The position numbers were made by a program, and so were the translations under genes. Below are positions 46,239 through 56,257 of a stretch of 64,000 nucleotides of DNA, one piece after another (the stretch's first letter is position 1; the number at the start of each line of letters is the position of its first letter). The stretch lies in contig CP021237.1 of assembly GCA_002151545.1 (NCBI GenBank), positions 1,612,001 to 1,676,000 of the forward strand. The letters run 5' to 3'. The notes under the pieces are model-generated. The model did not search any database, was not told the DNA's origin, and saw only the letters and a list, made by a program, of their open reading frames with translations. Source of the stretch: Sphingobacteriaceae bacterium GW460-11-11-14-LB5 (GTDB lineage Bacteria; Bacteroidota; Bacteroidia; Sphingobacteriales; Sphingobacteriaceae).

Positions 46239-48506
46239 TTACTGCTGTTTAGACTGGTTTTTCAGGATTCGAAGCATGGCCGGTTGATCTTCCAGATAAA
46301 AGACCAATTTGCCGCCCTGAACCAGCGATTGATGTGTAATCTGGTTTTTGGTAAAAGTCTTTCCATTTAAAGTGATTTTTGAGCTATAAATAGATTTTTT
46401 ACTCTTTTTAATGGCTATAATGGTTAATTTTTTGCCGTTATTAAATGAAATGATGGTTTGCTTAAACAGGGGGCTGGTGAGTTGATAATTGCCTGAAACG
46501 GGATCTACCGGATAAAAGCCGAGTGCTGCAAAAACATACCATGCCGACATCTGTCCGGCATCGTCGTTACCACTTAAACCACCAGCACCTTCACCATACT
46601 CTTCTGCCAGAATGCGCGATACCTGCAGCTGGGTTTTCCAGGGTGAAGCGGTATAATTATATAAAAAGGGGATCTGGTGACCAGGTTCGTTCCCATGCCA
46701 GTATTCCTTCTTGTCGAAAAGAGCATCCAGTTCATTTTCGAGTTTTTTGCTTCCGCCCATTAATTTAATCAATCCGGGCATATCATGAGGTACGTAAAAA
46801 GTATACTGTCTTGGGGTTCCTTCCGTAATATAGGGCTCACGGTGATCGGGATAAAAAGGATTATACCAGTTTCCATTAGAAAAACGCCCCCGAACCATTC
46901 CCACCTTTGGATCAAAAACGTTCCGGTAGTTAAATGATCGTTTCAACAGTTGCCGGTAATCGGCTTCTTTGCCCAAATCTTTAGCTATGCTGGCAAGGGC
47001 ATAATCATCATAAGCATATTCTAAAGTCCGGCTCACCTGTTCCCTTTTATGAAAAGCATCAGGGATACTGTCTTCCATTGGGATATAGCCGTATTTTAAG
47101 TAACTGTTAATGCCACGCCTGCCTTTTCCATTCAAATAATCAACCGAATCGGGCATTTGAAAGGCATTCTGTCGCATCAGCCGGTAGGCTTCATTAATAT
47201 CGTAATTACGGATGCCTTTATTGTAAGCCGAGGCGATAAAGGCGGTAGCGTGATCGCCAATCATGGCGGCAGTATAATTGTTCCAGCAGGGGAAAATCGG
47301 CATCCAGCCACCTTGCTGGCCTTTTAAGATCATTGATTGAACAAAGCTATTCGCTAAATCGGGTTTCAGTAGTTCAACTAAGGGCAGTTGTGCGCGGTAA
47401 ATATCCCACATCGAAAAATCATCATAATAATCGCCTTTATTTATGGTTTTGTTCTGATATTTCCCATCAAACTGTGGATATTTCCCATCTACATCATTGT
47501 ATAACCTGGGATGTTGCATGGCATGATAAAGGGCCGTGTAAAAGATTTTTTTTCCTTTTTCATTGGTATCTGTAATGTTTACCTGTGATAACGATTTTTC
47601 CCAAATCTGATTCGTTCGTGCCAACACCGTATCGAAGGTATCATGTTTAATTTCACTTTCCAGGTTTGCCCTGGCTGCATCGATACTGGTAAATGATGTG
47701 CCTGAATACACGATGAGTTGCTCCCCCTTTTGCAGTTTAAAGCCTGCAAAAGCACCAATGTCTTTTTTGTTGCTGATACTTTGCTGATTGAAAATATGGC
47801 CCTCGCTATAAACCCCTGCTGAAGTAAAGACTTTTTTAAAACGGATGAAGAAATAACCACTAAAGCCCGCAGGTGTTCCCCATCCCTGATAAATCCGGTG
47901 AACAGGATTATAACCGGAAATTTCACCTTTTTCTGCATCAATTTGAATAAAACCCTTGTTTTGATCGCTGTTGGGTGTAACCAGGATATAAACGCTATCT
48001 GTTTTTAGCGCGGTGATTCGCATTACACCGCTTCTAAGACTGGCTGTAATTTCTGTCAACAATTGATGCTGAGGTAATTTTAACTTATAATAGGAAGGGG
48101 TAGAAACTTCGTTTTCGTGTATATAATCTTCTGCATAATGAGCTGATTTGGTTTTAAGCTGGCCAGAAATGGGCATTATGGTAAAGCTTCCATAATCCTG
48201 CGTACATGAACCGCTAATCCAGTGTGTTGCCCTAAAGCCATAAAATTTTTTGTTGTTATAATAATAAGGGGCAAGGCATTTTTTTTCAGTCAGTTGTGTT
48301 TGTGGAGTCCACTGGGTCATGCTGAATGGTGGCGCAACCGCTGGGATGGTATTGGCCAAACGCTCTGTTTTATCTTCGATGTGCTGACTTGCCAGTGTAG
48401 TGCTTGCCGAAGTACCCGAAAAGGGTTGAACATAAGGAATTAAATGCTGCTGCTGTGCATATGTAACATCGGTATAAGTGCTAGCTGCAGCTAAAAGGAA
48501 CAGCAA
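46239..48506 (-). CDS. GH92 alpha-mannosidase (start disturbed by an in-frame stop)
   Basis: 755 residues as read from a TTG at 48506. The N-terminal beta domain is followed by an (alpha/alpha)6 barrel with the signatures DDFSMWDIYRAQLPL, GNEPGHQIPFLYNY and GGLSGNDDAGQMSAW, the last holding the catalytic acids of calcium-dependent GH92 exo-alpha-mannosidases. The first residues (LLFLLAAASTYTDVTYAQQ) are the hydrophobic core of a signal peptide without its positive start. Directly upstream the same frame has TAA, and before that an ATG at 48560 supplying MLLTDLKKITSNYKKRL. The original gene probably began at 48560; the stop would reduce or abolish secretion of the enzyme. Confidence 0.88.
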   Translation of the reverse strand: MLFLLAAASTYTDVTYAQQQHLIPYVQPFSGTSASTTLASQHIEDKTERLANTIPAVAPPFSMTQWTPQTQLTEKKCLAPYYYNNKKFYGFRATHWISGSCTQDYGSFTIMPISGQLKTKSAHYAEDYIHENEVSTPSYYKLKLPQHQLLTEITASLRSGVMRITALKTDSVYILVTPNSDQNKGFIQIDAEKGEISGYNPVHRIYQGWGTPAGFSGYFFIRFKKVFTSAGVYSEGHIFNQQSISNKKDIGAFAGFKLQKGEQLIVYSGTSFTSIDAARANLESEIKHDTFDTVLARTNQIWEKSLSQVNITDTNEKGKKIFYTALYHAMQHPRLYNDVDGKYPQFDGKYQNKTINKGDYYDDFSMWDIYRAQLPLVELLKPDLANSFVQSMILKGQQGGWMPIFPCWNNYTAAMIGDHATAFIASAYNKGIRNYDINEAYRLMRQNAFQMPDSVDYLNGKGRRGINSYLKYGYIPMEDSIPDAFHKREQVSRTLEYAYDDYALASIAKDLGKEADYRQLLKRSFNYRNVFDPKVGMVRGRFSNGNWYNPFYPDHREPYITEGTPRQYTFYVPHDMPGLIKLMGGSKKLENELDALFDKKEYWHGNEPGHQIPFLYNYTASPWKTQLQVSRILAEEYGEGAGGLSGNDDAGQMSAWYVFAALGFYPVDPVSGNYQLTSPLFKQTIISFNNGKKLTIIAIKKSKKSIYSSKITLNGKTFTKNQITHQSLVQGGKLVFYLEDQPAMLRILKNQSKQQ

Positions 48507-48657
48507 TTATAGTCTCTTTTTATAATTTGATGTTATCTTTTTTAAATCAGTTAGCAACATATAGAAATAATGGATATAAAAATCAATATTACGGAAGTTC
48601 TTTTATCGTTTATTAATGCCTAGTGGTAATCTGGTGTTTTTAATAGAAAATTGCTCG

Positions 48658-49884
48658 TTAAATTTTTAAGAACCATTTTCTATCATAAAGAAATTTCAAT
48701 ATCGCAAGCTGGATCAACAATACACCAGTCCATAATCCTGCCTGCTGCCAGATTAAAGGTAGTTTAGTTATAATTCCACCAAAGAGGAATTGCGAAGTAG
48801 ATTCGAAATTGAAAAGCCCATGCGCACAAACATAAATTAAAATAGAATTGGTGCCTATCCAGATGAAGGGCGTGCTCCATTTTTGATGACCGCTAATGTC
48901 AATAATGTAATAGAACAACGCCAATAAAATAACACTAAAGCCGCCAGTCAGCAGTACGAAAGAACTCGTCCACATGTTTTTATTGATCGGAAAAAAGATA
49001 TTCCAGAATAATCCGGCAAAAATGAGCACCAATCCTGCTGTAAGGAGTAAAATAACTTTTTTATTCGGAGTAAAGCGGTTATTTTTTGAATGAAGAAATG
49101 ACCCTGTAAATACGCCCAGTAGCGCTGTTGCGATTGCAGGAATGGTGCTGAGTAATCCTTCGGGATCGTAAACGCTTCGATGAAGTTTCCCGGGTAACCA
49201 CAAACGGTCGATATAGGCGGCGAGGTTCCCTTCGGGTGTTAATACCGCATTTCCGAAACCCGGTACGGGTATCATGATCATAAAAATATAGTAACCCACC
49301 AAGATCCCTGCCAGCCAGATAATCTGTTGGTTTCGTGAAAAATTAAGGTAAATTAAGGCTGCAAAGAAAGTAGATAGGGCGATACGACCGAGCACACTGG
49401 CAAAACGGGTCGCTTCGTAGCCCTGCCATTTTAATAAACCGTTTACCACCATTCCAAGTATAATTAAAATCAAAGTTCTTCTGATCAGGGCGGTATAAAT
49501 GCTTTTTGCCGAATTTTGATTGTCGTGTTTTGTGCTTAAATGTTTCTCATACGAAAAAGGCATAGCAACACCCGATATGAAGATGAAGAGGGGAAAAATC
49601 AGATCGTAGAAAGTAAAACCATTCCATGTACTGTGGTGCAGCTGATTGCTGATGCCAATCAATAACTCCTCGAAAAATGATAGACTCTTTTTGGTTGCAA
49701 TCTTCCAATCGCTGGGATCTCTGATTAAAGCATGTTCCTTCATTACACCGCTTGCCAGCCCGTGAAAGATGCCTTCACCGCTAATGATCCAGAACATATC
49801 AAAGCCGCGAAGCGCATCTAGCGAAAGTAGCCTTTTCTTTTCTGGAGCGTGTATATTCTGTTGTATGGTTTCAGTATCGGGCAT
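48658..49884 (-). CDS. HGSNAT-like multi-pass acyltransferase (DUF5009 family)
   Basis: 408 residues with about ten membrane helices. The N-terminal KRLLSLDALRGFDMFWIISGEG (from 18) is the family mark of heparan-alpha-glucosaminide N-acetyltransferase-like proteins, followed by NGFTFYDLIFPLFIFISGVAMPFS. The family moves acetyl groups across membranes onto amino sugars or other glycans. In PUL2 it would modify, or prepare for deacetylation of, an imported glycan; the acceptor is unknown. It follows SusD after a terminator-like hairpin. Confidence 0.85.
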   Translation of the reverse strand: MPDTETIQQNIHAPEKKRLLSLDALRGFDMFWIISGEGIFHGLASGVMKEHALIRDPSDWKIATKKSLSFFEELLIGISNQLHHSTWNGFTFYDLIFPLFIFISGVAMPFSYEKHLSTKHDNQNSAKSIYTALIRRTLILIILGMVVNGLLKWQGYEATRFASVLGRIALSTFFAALIYLNFSRNQQIIWLAGILVGYYIFMIMIPVPGFGNAVLTPEGNLAAYIDRLWLPGKLHRSVYDPEGLLSTIPAIATALLGVFTGSFLHSKNNRFTPNKKVILLLTAGLVLIFAGLFWNIFFPINKNMWTSSFVLLTGGFSVILLALFYYIIDISGHQKWSTPFIWIGTNSILIYVCAHGLFNFESTSQFLFGGIITKLPLIWQQAGLWTGVLLIQLAILKFLYDRKWFLKI

Positions 49885-50016
49885 GTTATCGCGGTAATCT
49901 ATTTGACGGCAATGCTTGATTATTTGTTAATCAACGAAGTAATGGTTTCCTGCTGACAATAAATTTAAGATTTTTGAAGGATTTTAATGGATCATGTGTT
50001 TAGCATGATTGGAAAA

Positions 50017-50050
50017 GAAATTTCTCCGGCTTAAAAGCCAGAGAAATTTC
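50017..50050 (-). terminator. Hairpin after susD of PUL2
   Basis: GAAATTTCTC-GGCT (50017-50031) pairs with AGCC-GAGAAATTTC (50036-50050), with one C/A mismatch. On the minus strand it is followed by TTTTCC. It lies 15 bases past the SusD stop. Confidence 0.7.
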
Positions 50051-50064
50051 CGGTAAAGTGCAGG

Positions 50065-51738
50065 TTAGTTGTAACCAGGGTTTTGAACCAGTTTATTGTT
50101 TGTTGCTATAGCTGTGCTAGGAATTGGAAATATACGGCGATAAGTGTCGGTATTTGTTTTAGACAAACCATAACTATTCTCAAATTTCCCAAATCTGATC
50201 ATATCGTTGCGGTGCCAGGTTTCCCAGGCAAATTCTTTTGAACGCTCGTTGTAAAGTACATCCAAAGTTAATGCACCTAATGCTGCCGAAGTTGTCCGGT
50301 TGCTTCTTACGTTATTTACCAGGCCTAATGCAGTTGCACCAAGTGTTGGGCTTCCACCTCTGAATATGGCTTCTGCTTTCATTAAAATAATATCCGAATA
50401 GCGGAATAAGGGCATGTCGTTATTTTGGTTCCGGTTGGTTGGATTGGTATAATCCGCTATAAATTTAATGTTGCGGTAACCGGTGTTCCAGGCAATTTCA
50501 TCTTTGCCCAAATCGTAAGCATTTGCACCTAAACGTGAACTGCTCAATGGGCTTAAGTTCAGCTGATAAGTTAAAGCGCCGGCAGGCGTACCACCTGTGT
50601 AAAACTGATCATACCCTAAATTTGTAGTGCTCACCATTATGGGGCTTCCATCTGGCCAGTACTGTGGGCCGGCCAGCCATTGTTTATTTCTGATATCGTT
50701 AGCATCGGTAAAATTTGCATAGAACTCAGTTGTGGTCATTCTTGGTCCACTCGGTTTATTATTTGCTAAACCGCCGCCACTACTTTGGTTCATTACCGGG
50801 TTGGTAAATGAGCCAGCTGTTGAGCCAGAGTACTGGTAGCGTATGCCCAGATTCCGGTTCAGATCGTAACGGGCCATAAACATGTTACCCGTAGTGGTCG
50901 ATGCATCAAAGGGGATTGCAAAAATAAACTCTTTTTGCGATGGTCCATTGGTTGGATAAAACATCTGCAGATAAGTAGACATCGGTTCTATACTATATAA
51001 ACCTGAATTTATAATCTGGTCGCAGGCCGCTATGCAATCATCGTAACGGGCTGTTCCGGTATATACGGCGGCGTTCAGGTACATTTTTGCCAATATCGAA
51101 TAAGCCAGGTATTTGGTTGGTAAACCATAAGTTGATATACCGGTGGTCGATTTTAAATAAGGTATTGCTGCTTTAAGCTCACTTTCTACATAGTTGAATA
51201 CCTGTGCGCGTGGAGTGTTTGTTTTTAAATCTGTAACGCCGTATAAAGTATCTAAAGGTACATTGCCATACATGTCCATCATCATAAAATAGGAGAGGGC
51301 ACGCATGGTTTTTAACTCCGCCAGACTGGTATTTTTTTGTGCCCCGGCAGGTGCCGATTGGCCGATAATCGAAATGGTCTGGTTGGCGGTGCCAATAATA
51401 TTGGTTAAATATGCCCAGCCTGCAGCAACCCAGGCATTGTCTTTATTCCAGGTATGACGGTGTAGTTCGAGGTATTTATTGCCATCGATCCAATCAGAAG
51501 CAAAAATTGGTAAGACTGACTCATCTGTCGAGCTGCTCTGTAAAAAGAAGTAAGTGGTGGCATAATCGCTTCTTAGATTGATGTATACTGGCCCCGATGC
51601 CGAAGTTAACTGGGCAGCGGTTTGCGGATAAGATTCTGGGGTAAGCTCAGATGTAATGGGTACCTCAAGTTTTTGGCAAGAGGTGAATATTAGTGTCCCG
51701 GTTAGTGCACACAATATTCCAAATAATATCTTTTTCAT
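50065..51738 (-). CDS. SusD/RagB glycan-binding lipoprotein (PUL2)
   Basis: 557 residues. Lipobox LIFTSC, so surface-attached. The N-terminal half shows the SusD-like TPR helices (ELKTMRALSYFMMMDMYGNVPLDTLYG). The C-terminal half has YSDIILMKAEAIFRGG and LDVLYNERSKEFAWETWHRNDMIRFGKF, the standard SusD end signature. It starts 17 bases after the SusC stop. It would deliver ligand to its SusC partner. Confidence 0.94.
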   Translation of the reverse strand: MKKILFGILCALTGTLIFTSCQKLEVPITSELTPESYPQTAAQLTSASGPVYINLRSDYATTYFFLQSSSTDESVLPIFASDWIDGNKYLELHRHTWNKDNAWVAAGWAYLTNIIGTANQTISIIGQSAPAGAQKNTSLAELKTMRALSYFMMMDMYGNVPLDTLYGVTDLKTNTPRAQVFNYVESELKAAIPYLKSTTGISTYGLPTKYLAYSILAKMYLNAAVYTGTARYDDCIAACDQIINSGLYSIEPMSTYLQMFYPTNGPSQKEFIFAIPFDASTTTGNMFMARYDLNRNLGIRYQYSGSTAGSFTNPVMNQSSGGGLANNKPSGPRMTTTEFYANFTDANDIRNKQWLAGPQYWPDGSPIMVSTTNLGYDQFYTGGTPAGALTYQLNLSPLSSSRLGANAYDLGKDEIAWNTGYRNIKFIADYTNPTNRNQNNDMPLFRYSDIILMKAEAIFRGGSPTLGATALGLVNNVRSNRTTSAALGALTLDVLYNERSKEFAWETWHRNDMIRFGKFENSYGLSKTNTDTYRRIFPIPSTAIATNNKLVQNPGYN

Positions 51739-51755
51739 GTTTTTGAAATTTATTT

Positions 51756-54700
51756 TTAAAACGATGCGTTTAGGCCTAATAAAAATGTACGTGTTTTGGG
51801 ATAGAAATTATTATAATCTATACCTGGTGCAACGCCTCCCTGGTTAATTTCGGGGTCGATACCTTTATAACCGGTAATGGTAAACAAGTTATTAGTTGAT
51901 AAATAAAGCCTGATATTGTTTACATATTTAACAGGGTTTTTAAAATTATAACCCAGGGTAGCATTATCTAAGCGCACATAAGAACCATTTTCGATATACC
52001 GGTCTGAATAGAAGGAGTTTCTGGTATCTGTTATTTTATCATCGGCGGCACTGTTTAATATATTGTTAACCGTTGCGCCCGCCGTGTACGATAAATCGGC
52101 GCGTGTTGCATTAAATATCTTATTTCCGAAGGTTCCCCTTAAAAAGATATTCAGCTCCAGATCCTTATATTTGAAGGTGTTGCTCCAGCCCATTAATACT
52201 TTTGGTTGTGCACTGCCCAGGTAAAAATAATCGGTACCTATACCTGGGGTAGTGGTGGTAGAACCATCGCGTTTATAAAACAGTGAGTTGCCATTTGAAT
52301 CTTTACCTGCGTATTTCAGCGAGAAAAACTGACCAAGTGGATAACCTACCTTAAGGATCTGCAGGGTAGCATTCGTTTGGCCCGGTCCTTCTGGATCTGA
52401 ATAACGGACAGAATCGCCATTAGCGTAAGGCCCCTGTAAACTGGTAATTTTGTTCTTGTTGTAAGCCATATTGATGGTGCTTAACCAGGAAAAGCTTTTG
52501 GTTGTAACAGGAGAAGTAGTTAAGCTAACTTCGATACCTTTATTGTTAATACTTCCTCCGTTAGCCCATATTGCCCCTCCCGGAACAAGCGATGCAGGTA
52601 CATTATATTTGAAAAGCATATCGGTTGTGTTTTTATCGTACACATCTACACTTCCGGTAACCTTATTATTGAAGAGACCGAAATCGAGTCCGATGTTTTT
52701 TGTTGCCGTTCTTTCCCATTTCAGATCGGGATTCGATCCCTGAATTGGTGCATAGGCGGCTGCCTGAACGCCATTGTTATAATATGTGCCGCTAATGCCA
52801 TAAATTAACTGGCCGGTGTAAGCACCGATACCTGAAGAGTTTCCGGTTACACCATAGCTCAAACGGAGTTTTAAATCACTGATGACGGACTGGCCCTTCA
52901 TAAATTCCTCTTCACTCACTCTCCATGCTAAACCAGCAGATGGAAAATAACCCCACTGGTTGTTTTTTCCGAAAACTGAACTTCCGTCACGTCTGATAGA
53001 TCCTTGAAAAAGATATTTGTTTTTATAGTTGTAATTTACCCGCAAAAAGTCCGAAATCATGAGTATTCTACCATAAGTAAGGTCGTTCCCTAAATTAATA
53101 CGGTAAGAAGAGATCGCATAAGGATTACCCAGGGATAAGTTCGAGAAACCAATGTAATCGGTAGGGAAATTAGTGCTGGAAGTTTGAAAACCATCTCCAT
53201 ATACATTATCCTGATAAGTATAACCCAATACCGCATTTATGGTATGATCACCGATTTTTTTATCCCAGGTTAAAAATGTCTCCAGGGTTTTATTGGTGTT
53301 TTCGTAATTGCTTCTTAAGGCTGAGCCATTGGTGCCAAACAAGCCCCCAATAAGGGTGTGGGCGATGCCAATACCAGGATCGGGGTTGTTATAAAAGTTT
53401 GACGTTGGATACTTTCCAAAGTAACTGCTATAAAACTCACCATGTGAAGCGGTTGTTTTCTGGTAATATAAATTGATATTATAGGTAAAGCCGAATGGCA
53501 GTTTTACCTCTGTATTAAAGCCTCCCAGCAACACATTGTATTTGGTTTCATCCTGTGCATTATCTGATATTGCAATCGGATTAAAGTAGCCGGTATTATT
53601 CAGGTTTTCAAAATAGCTTCCATCTGCATTATAGATGGGCGAAACCGGTAAACGTTTGGCTGCCTGTAATAAAACGATGTTCTGCAAAGGTTCATTAATC
53701 GATTTGCTGCTCGAATTGGATAGGTTTAGGCTAAATTTTACCTTATCGTTAAAGGCGTATTGATCAACGTTTAAGCGGCCGATAATGCGGTCTAATGAAC
53801 TTTTGGCCAAAATACCCTCTTTGGTGAAGTAGTTCAAACTTGCACTATAGTTGCTGTGCTCAGCACCACCACTAAAAGAAAGGTTGTGATTCTGCGAAAA
53901 AGCGGTAGATCGTTCAATGGCTTTCATCCAATTCACATTTTCGCCTTTATCATCATTTGGTGAAAAGGCTACTTTATTCGTTGTCAGAAATGACCTTAAC
54001 TGATCGGCACTCATCAGATCAAGCTGGCTGCTTACTTTTTCTGCTGCAGCATAACCGCTATAGTTTAACTGCGGTTTACCCGATTTGCCCCGTTTGGTGG
54101 TTACCATGATTACGCCGCTCGCCGCACGGTTACCGTAAATAGCTGTTGCAGCGGCATCTTTCAGTACATCAATTGATTCAATATCGGCAGGTGCAATTGC
54201 TGCAATATCTGCCCCAGGTATACCATCGATTACATAAAAAGGAGCCCCGGGACTATTCACAGTTGAGGCGCCACGTAATATAACGGCCGCGGGTTTGTTC
54301 GGGTCGCCACTGGACGTAATATTCATCCCCGCTACCTTACCCTGTAGCAATTGTCCAACATCTGCAATGGCACCTTTATTCAGTTCTTCAGGTTTTACCG
54401 ATGTGATTGCACTTGATAAAGTTTTGCGCGAGCTTTTTCCATAACCCACTACAACCACATCTGTTAACGATGCTGTAGCTTCTTTTAGGGTTACTTTATA
54501 GCTTGAAGCAGCCCCAATGGTAATCTCTTTGGGTTCGTAACCCATAAAAGTAAACACCAGTTTGTCGCCGCTTTTGGCCGGGATGCTAAAAGCACCATTA
54601 TCGCCGGTTACCGTTACTTTGCTAGTGCCCTTAACCGAAACGGAGGCGCCAATAACGGGCTTATTTTCGGTATCTATTAAGTTTCCGGTAATTTTTCGTT

Positions 54701-54794
54701 CAGTTTGCGCAAAGGCTGTATTGAACGACTGGCTGATGAGTAAAAGCAGCAAAAAGATGCTGCCATACTTTAAGCTTGTACATTTAAATCTCAT
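51756..54794 (-). CDS. SusC/RagA TonB-linked outer membrane transporter without STN domain (PUL2)
   Basis: 1012 residues. A signal peptide (YGSIFLLLLLISQSFNTAFAQ) is followed at once by a carboxypeptidase-like domain (KITGNLIDTENKPVIGASVSVKG), the plug from SLTDVVVVGYGKSSRK near 113, and the barrel ending in ASF. It lacks the STN domain of the PUL1 transporter, so it should not signal through a FecR/ECF pair; the neighbouring LacI regulator is the likely control. It lies 66 bases after the inositol oxygenase gene. Confidence 0.95.
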   Translation of the reverse strand: MRFKCTSLKYGSIFLLLLLISQSFNTAFAQTERKITGNLIDTENKPVIGASVSVKGTSKVTVTGDNGAFSIPAKSGDKLVFTFMGYEPKEITIGAASSYKVTLKEATASLTDVVVVGYGKSSRKTLSSAITSVKPEELNKGAIADVGQLLQGKVAGMNITSSGDPNKPAAVILRGASTVNSPGAPFYVIDGIPGADIAAIAPADIESIDVLKDAAATAIYGNRAASGVIMVTTKRGKSGKPQLNYSGYAAAEKVSSQLDLMSADQLRSFLTTNKVAFSPNDDKGENVNWMKAIERSTAFSQNHNLSFSGGAEHSNYSASLNYFTKEGILAKSSLDRIIGRLNVDQYAFNDKVKFSLNLSNSSSKSINEPLQNIVLLQAAKRLPVSPIYNADGSYFENLNNTGYFNPIAISDNAQDETKYNVLLGGFNTEVKLPFGFTYNINLYYQKTTASHGEFYSSYFGKYPTSNFYNNPDPGIGIAHTLIGGLFGTNGSALRSNYENTNKTLETFLTWDKKIGDHTINAVLGYTYQDNVYGDGFQTSSTNFPTDYIGFSNLSLGNPYAISSYRINLGNDLTYGRILMISDFLRVNYNYKNKYLFQGSIRRDGSSVFGKNNQWGYFPSAGLAWRVSEEEFMKGQSVISDLKLRLSYGVTGNSSGIGAYTGQLIYGISGTYYNNGVQAAAYAPIQGSNPDLKWERTATKNIGLDFGLFNNKVTGSVDVYDKNTTDMLFKYNVPASLVPGGAIWANGGSINNKGIEVSLTTSPVTTKSFSWLSTINMAYNKNKITSLQGPYANGDSVRYSDPEGPGQTNATLQILKVGYPLGQFFSLKYAGKDSNGNSLFYKRDGSTTTTPGIGTDYFYLGSAQPKVLMGWSNTFKYKDLELNIFLRGTFGNKIFNATRADLSYTAGATVNNILNSAADDKITDTRNSFYSDRYIENGSYVRLDNATLGYNFKNPVKYVNNIRLYLSTNNLFTITGYKGIDPEINQGGVAPGIDYNNFYPKTRTFLLGLNASF

Positions 54795-54860
54795 GATTTT
54801 TGTAGATTTAGGTTCATAAATGGTTTGTTTTATTTGGTTATATGGTTTTGAGATAGCATG

Positions 54861-55748
54861 TTAAAACTTAATGGTAGCCGGTAGATATTTGGCCACAAGC
54901 GCTTTATAATAAGGCTGCAGCTCTGCCCAGCTTTTTTGATTGGGGTTTTTAGAGTACAGATCGTAGGGATTAAACAGGTTTACCCATTTAAACATTTCGT
55001 GGTCTTTTTCGCTCATCAGGTGATCATATGCATTTTCCCGGTGCTGCGAATAAAAAGAATGGTAACGCAGCATGTATAATCCTGGCTCCGGAATGTATGG
55101 CTTCATCATGTGGTACACATACTCATCATGTCCCCACGACATGTCTACATGATCCAAACCGCAATTTTGGGTATAAACACCCAATTTGGTCTGATAGGTT
55201 TCGTTATTGAAATCGGGGTTTTGGCTGAAAAATTCAGGATAAACAATTTTATCTGAATAGGCACAGCCTACCGGAAAAGTATCGCCCACTACCGCCCATT
55301 GCGGCTCTCCGAATAAGCAAAGCACCTTACCCATATCGTGGATCAAACCCACCAATACCATCCAATCGGGATGACCGTCGTTTCTGATGGCTTCTGATGT
55401 TTGCAACAGGTGCTGCATCTGGTCCAGGTCGGTATCAGGGTCAGAATCATCCACTAACTTGTTCAGAAAATCAAATGCACTCCAGATAGGCATCTCCTGT
55501 TTGTCGAACTTTAAATAATCTGCTTTTTTCTGTTTTACGAAATCATAGGTCTGATAGGTATGGTTAAGCCTGTAAAATTCTTTTACGCTATCCTTTTCTG
55601 TTTCATCATAATTTCTAAACTGCTCTTCTTTTTTTTCAGCATTGATGTTTTTCGGATCAGGGTAGCGGATCAATATATCCTCTTCCCATTGATCAAGATT
55701 TTGCAATGGATTTTGATTATCCTTTGAAGCTTCGCTTTGGTTTCTCAT
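54861..55748 (-). CDS. myo-inositol oxygenase (MIOX)
   Basis: 295 residues, similar to the animal enzyme (about 285). All six di-iron ligands expected from mouse MIOX are present: H113 (in MQHLLQTSE), H137 and D138 (LIHDMGK), H207 (SWGHDEY), H230 (RYHSFY) and D263 (PYDLY). LFGEPQWAVVGDTFPVGC (146-163) is the family hallmark. The enzyme cleaves myo-inositol with O2 to D-glucuronate in the cytoplasm. It is the first gene of the minus-strand arm of PUL2, placing inositol or an inositol conjugate among the likely substrates. Confidence 0.94.
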   Translation of the reverse strand: MRNQSEASKDNQNPLQNLDQWEEDILIRYPDPKNINAEKKEEQFRNYDETEKDSVKEFYRLNHTYQTYDFVKQKKADYLKFDKQEMPIWSAFDFLNKLVDDSDPDTDLDQMQHLLQTSEAIRNDGHPDWMVLVGLIHDMGKVLCLFGEPQWAVVGDTFPVGCAYSDKIVYPEFFSQNPDFNNETYQTKLGVYTQNCGLDHVDMSWGHDEYVYHMMKPYIPEPGLYMLRYHSFYSQHRENAYDHLMSEKDHEMFKWVNLFNPYDLYSKNPNQKSWAELQPYYKALVAKYLPATIKF

Positions 55749-56257
55749 AAGGCCAGAAATTGATTTGGTTAAAAAATTTTCTTTGATTTTATAAGTTAAA
55801 GTTGAGTTTTTGAAAGCTTAAACTTTTATATTCTGCCTATTTTATTTACGTAAACGATTAAGTAAAATATTATTTTTTACGTCTGTTTTTTATTTAAATA
55901 TCTTTAAATCAAGTATTTAATTTGTATTGCTGCGCCTGCAGGTATATTTTTAAGTTAGGTGCATTCGGAGGGGAGATACGTTAAATAATAAAAAATAAAC
56001 GTTGTTGTTACGATTATTTCTTATTTTCGTTTATAAGCAAGGTATCTTTTCTTAGTCGTAAGAGATATCGGCTTGCTAAACCAAATAATTGTTATGAACA
56101 TCAACTTCACCCGGCCCGATCTGTGTTGCCAGCAGCTGTTTGTTTTTTAAGATTTTGGTAAAAAAGAGGAAGCGCCAAAGCTATTGTTTCAATAATTTTT
56201 ACTGCTAAACACAGCCGTTTTCTCAATAAAATAACTAACAAAACAAATTTTAATAAC
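55749..56257. promoter_or_regulatory. Divergent control region between inositol oxygenase and LacI genes
   Basis: 509 AT-rich bases. The clearest site is TTTACGTAAACG at 55845-55856, containing the perfect palindrome TTTACGTAAA, about 100 bases before the inositol oxygenase start. A half-site AAACGTT lies at 55997-56003. No gene in the gap. Confidence 0.6.
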
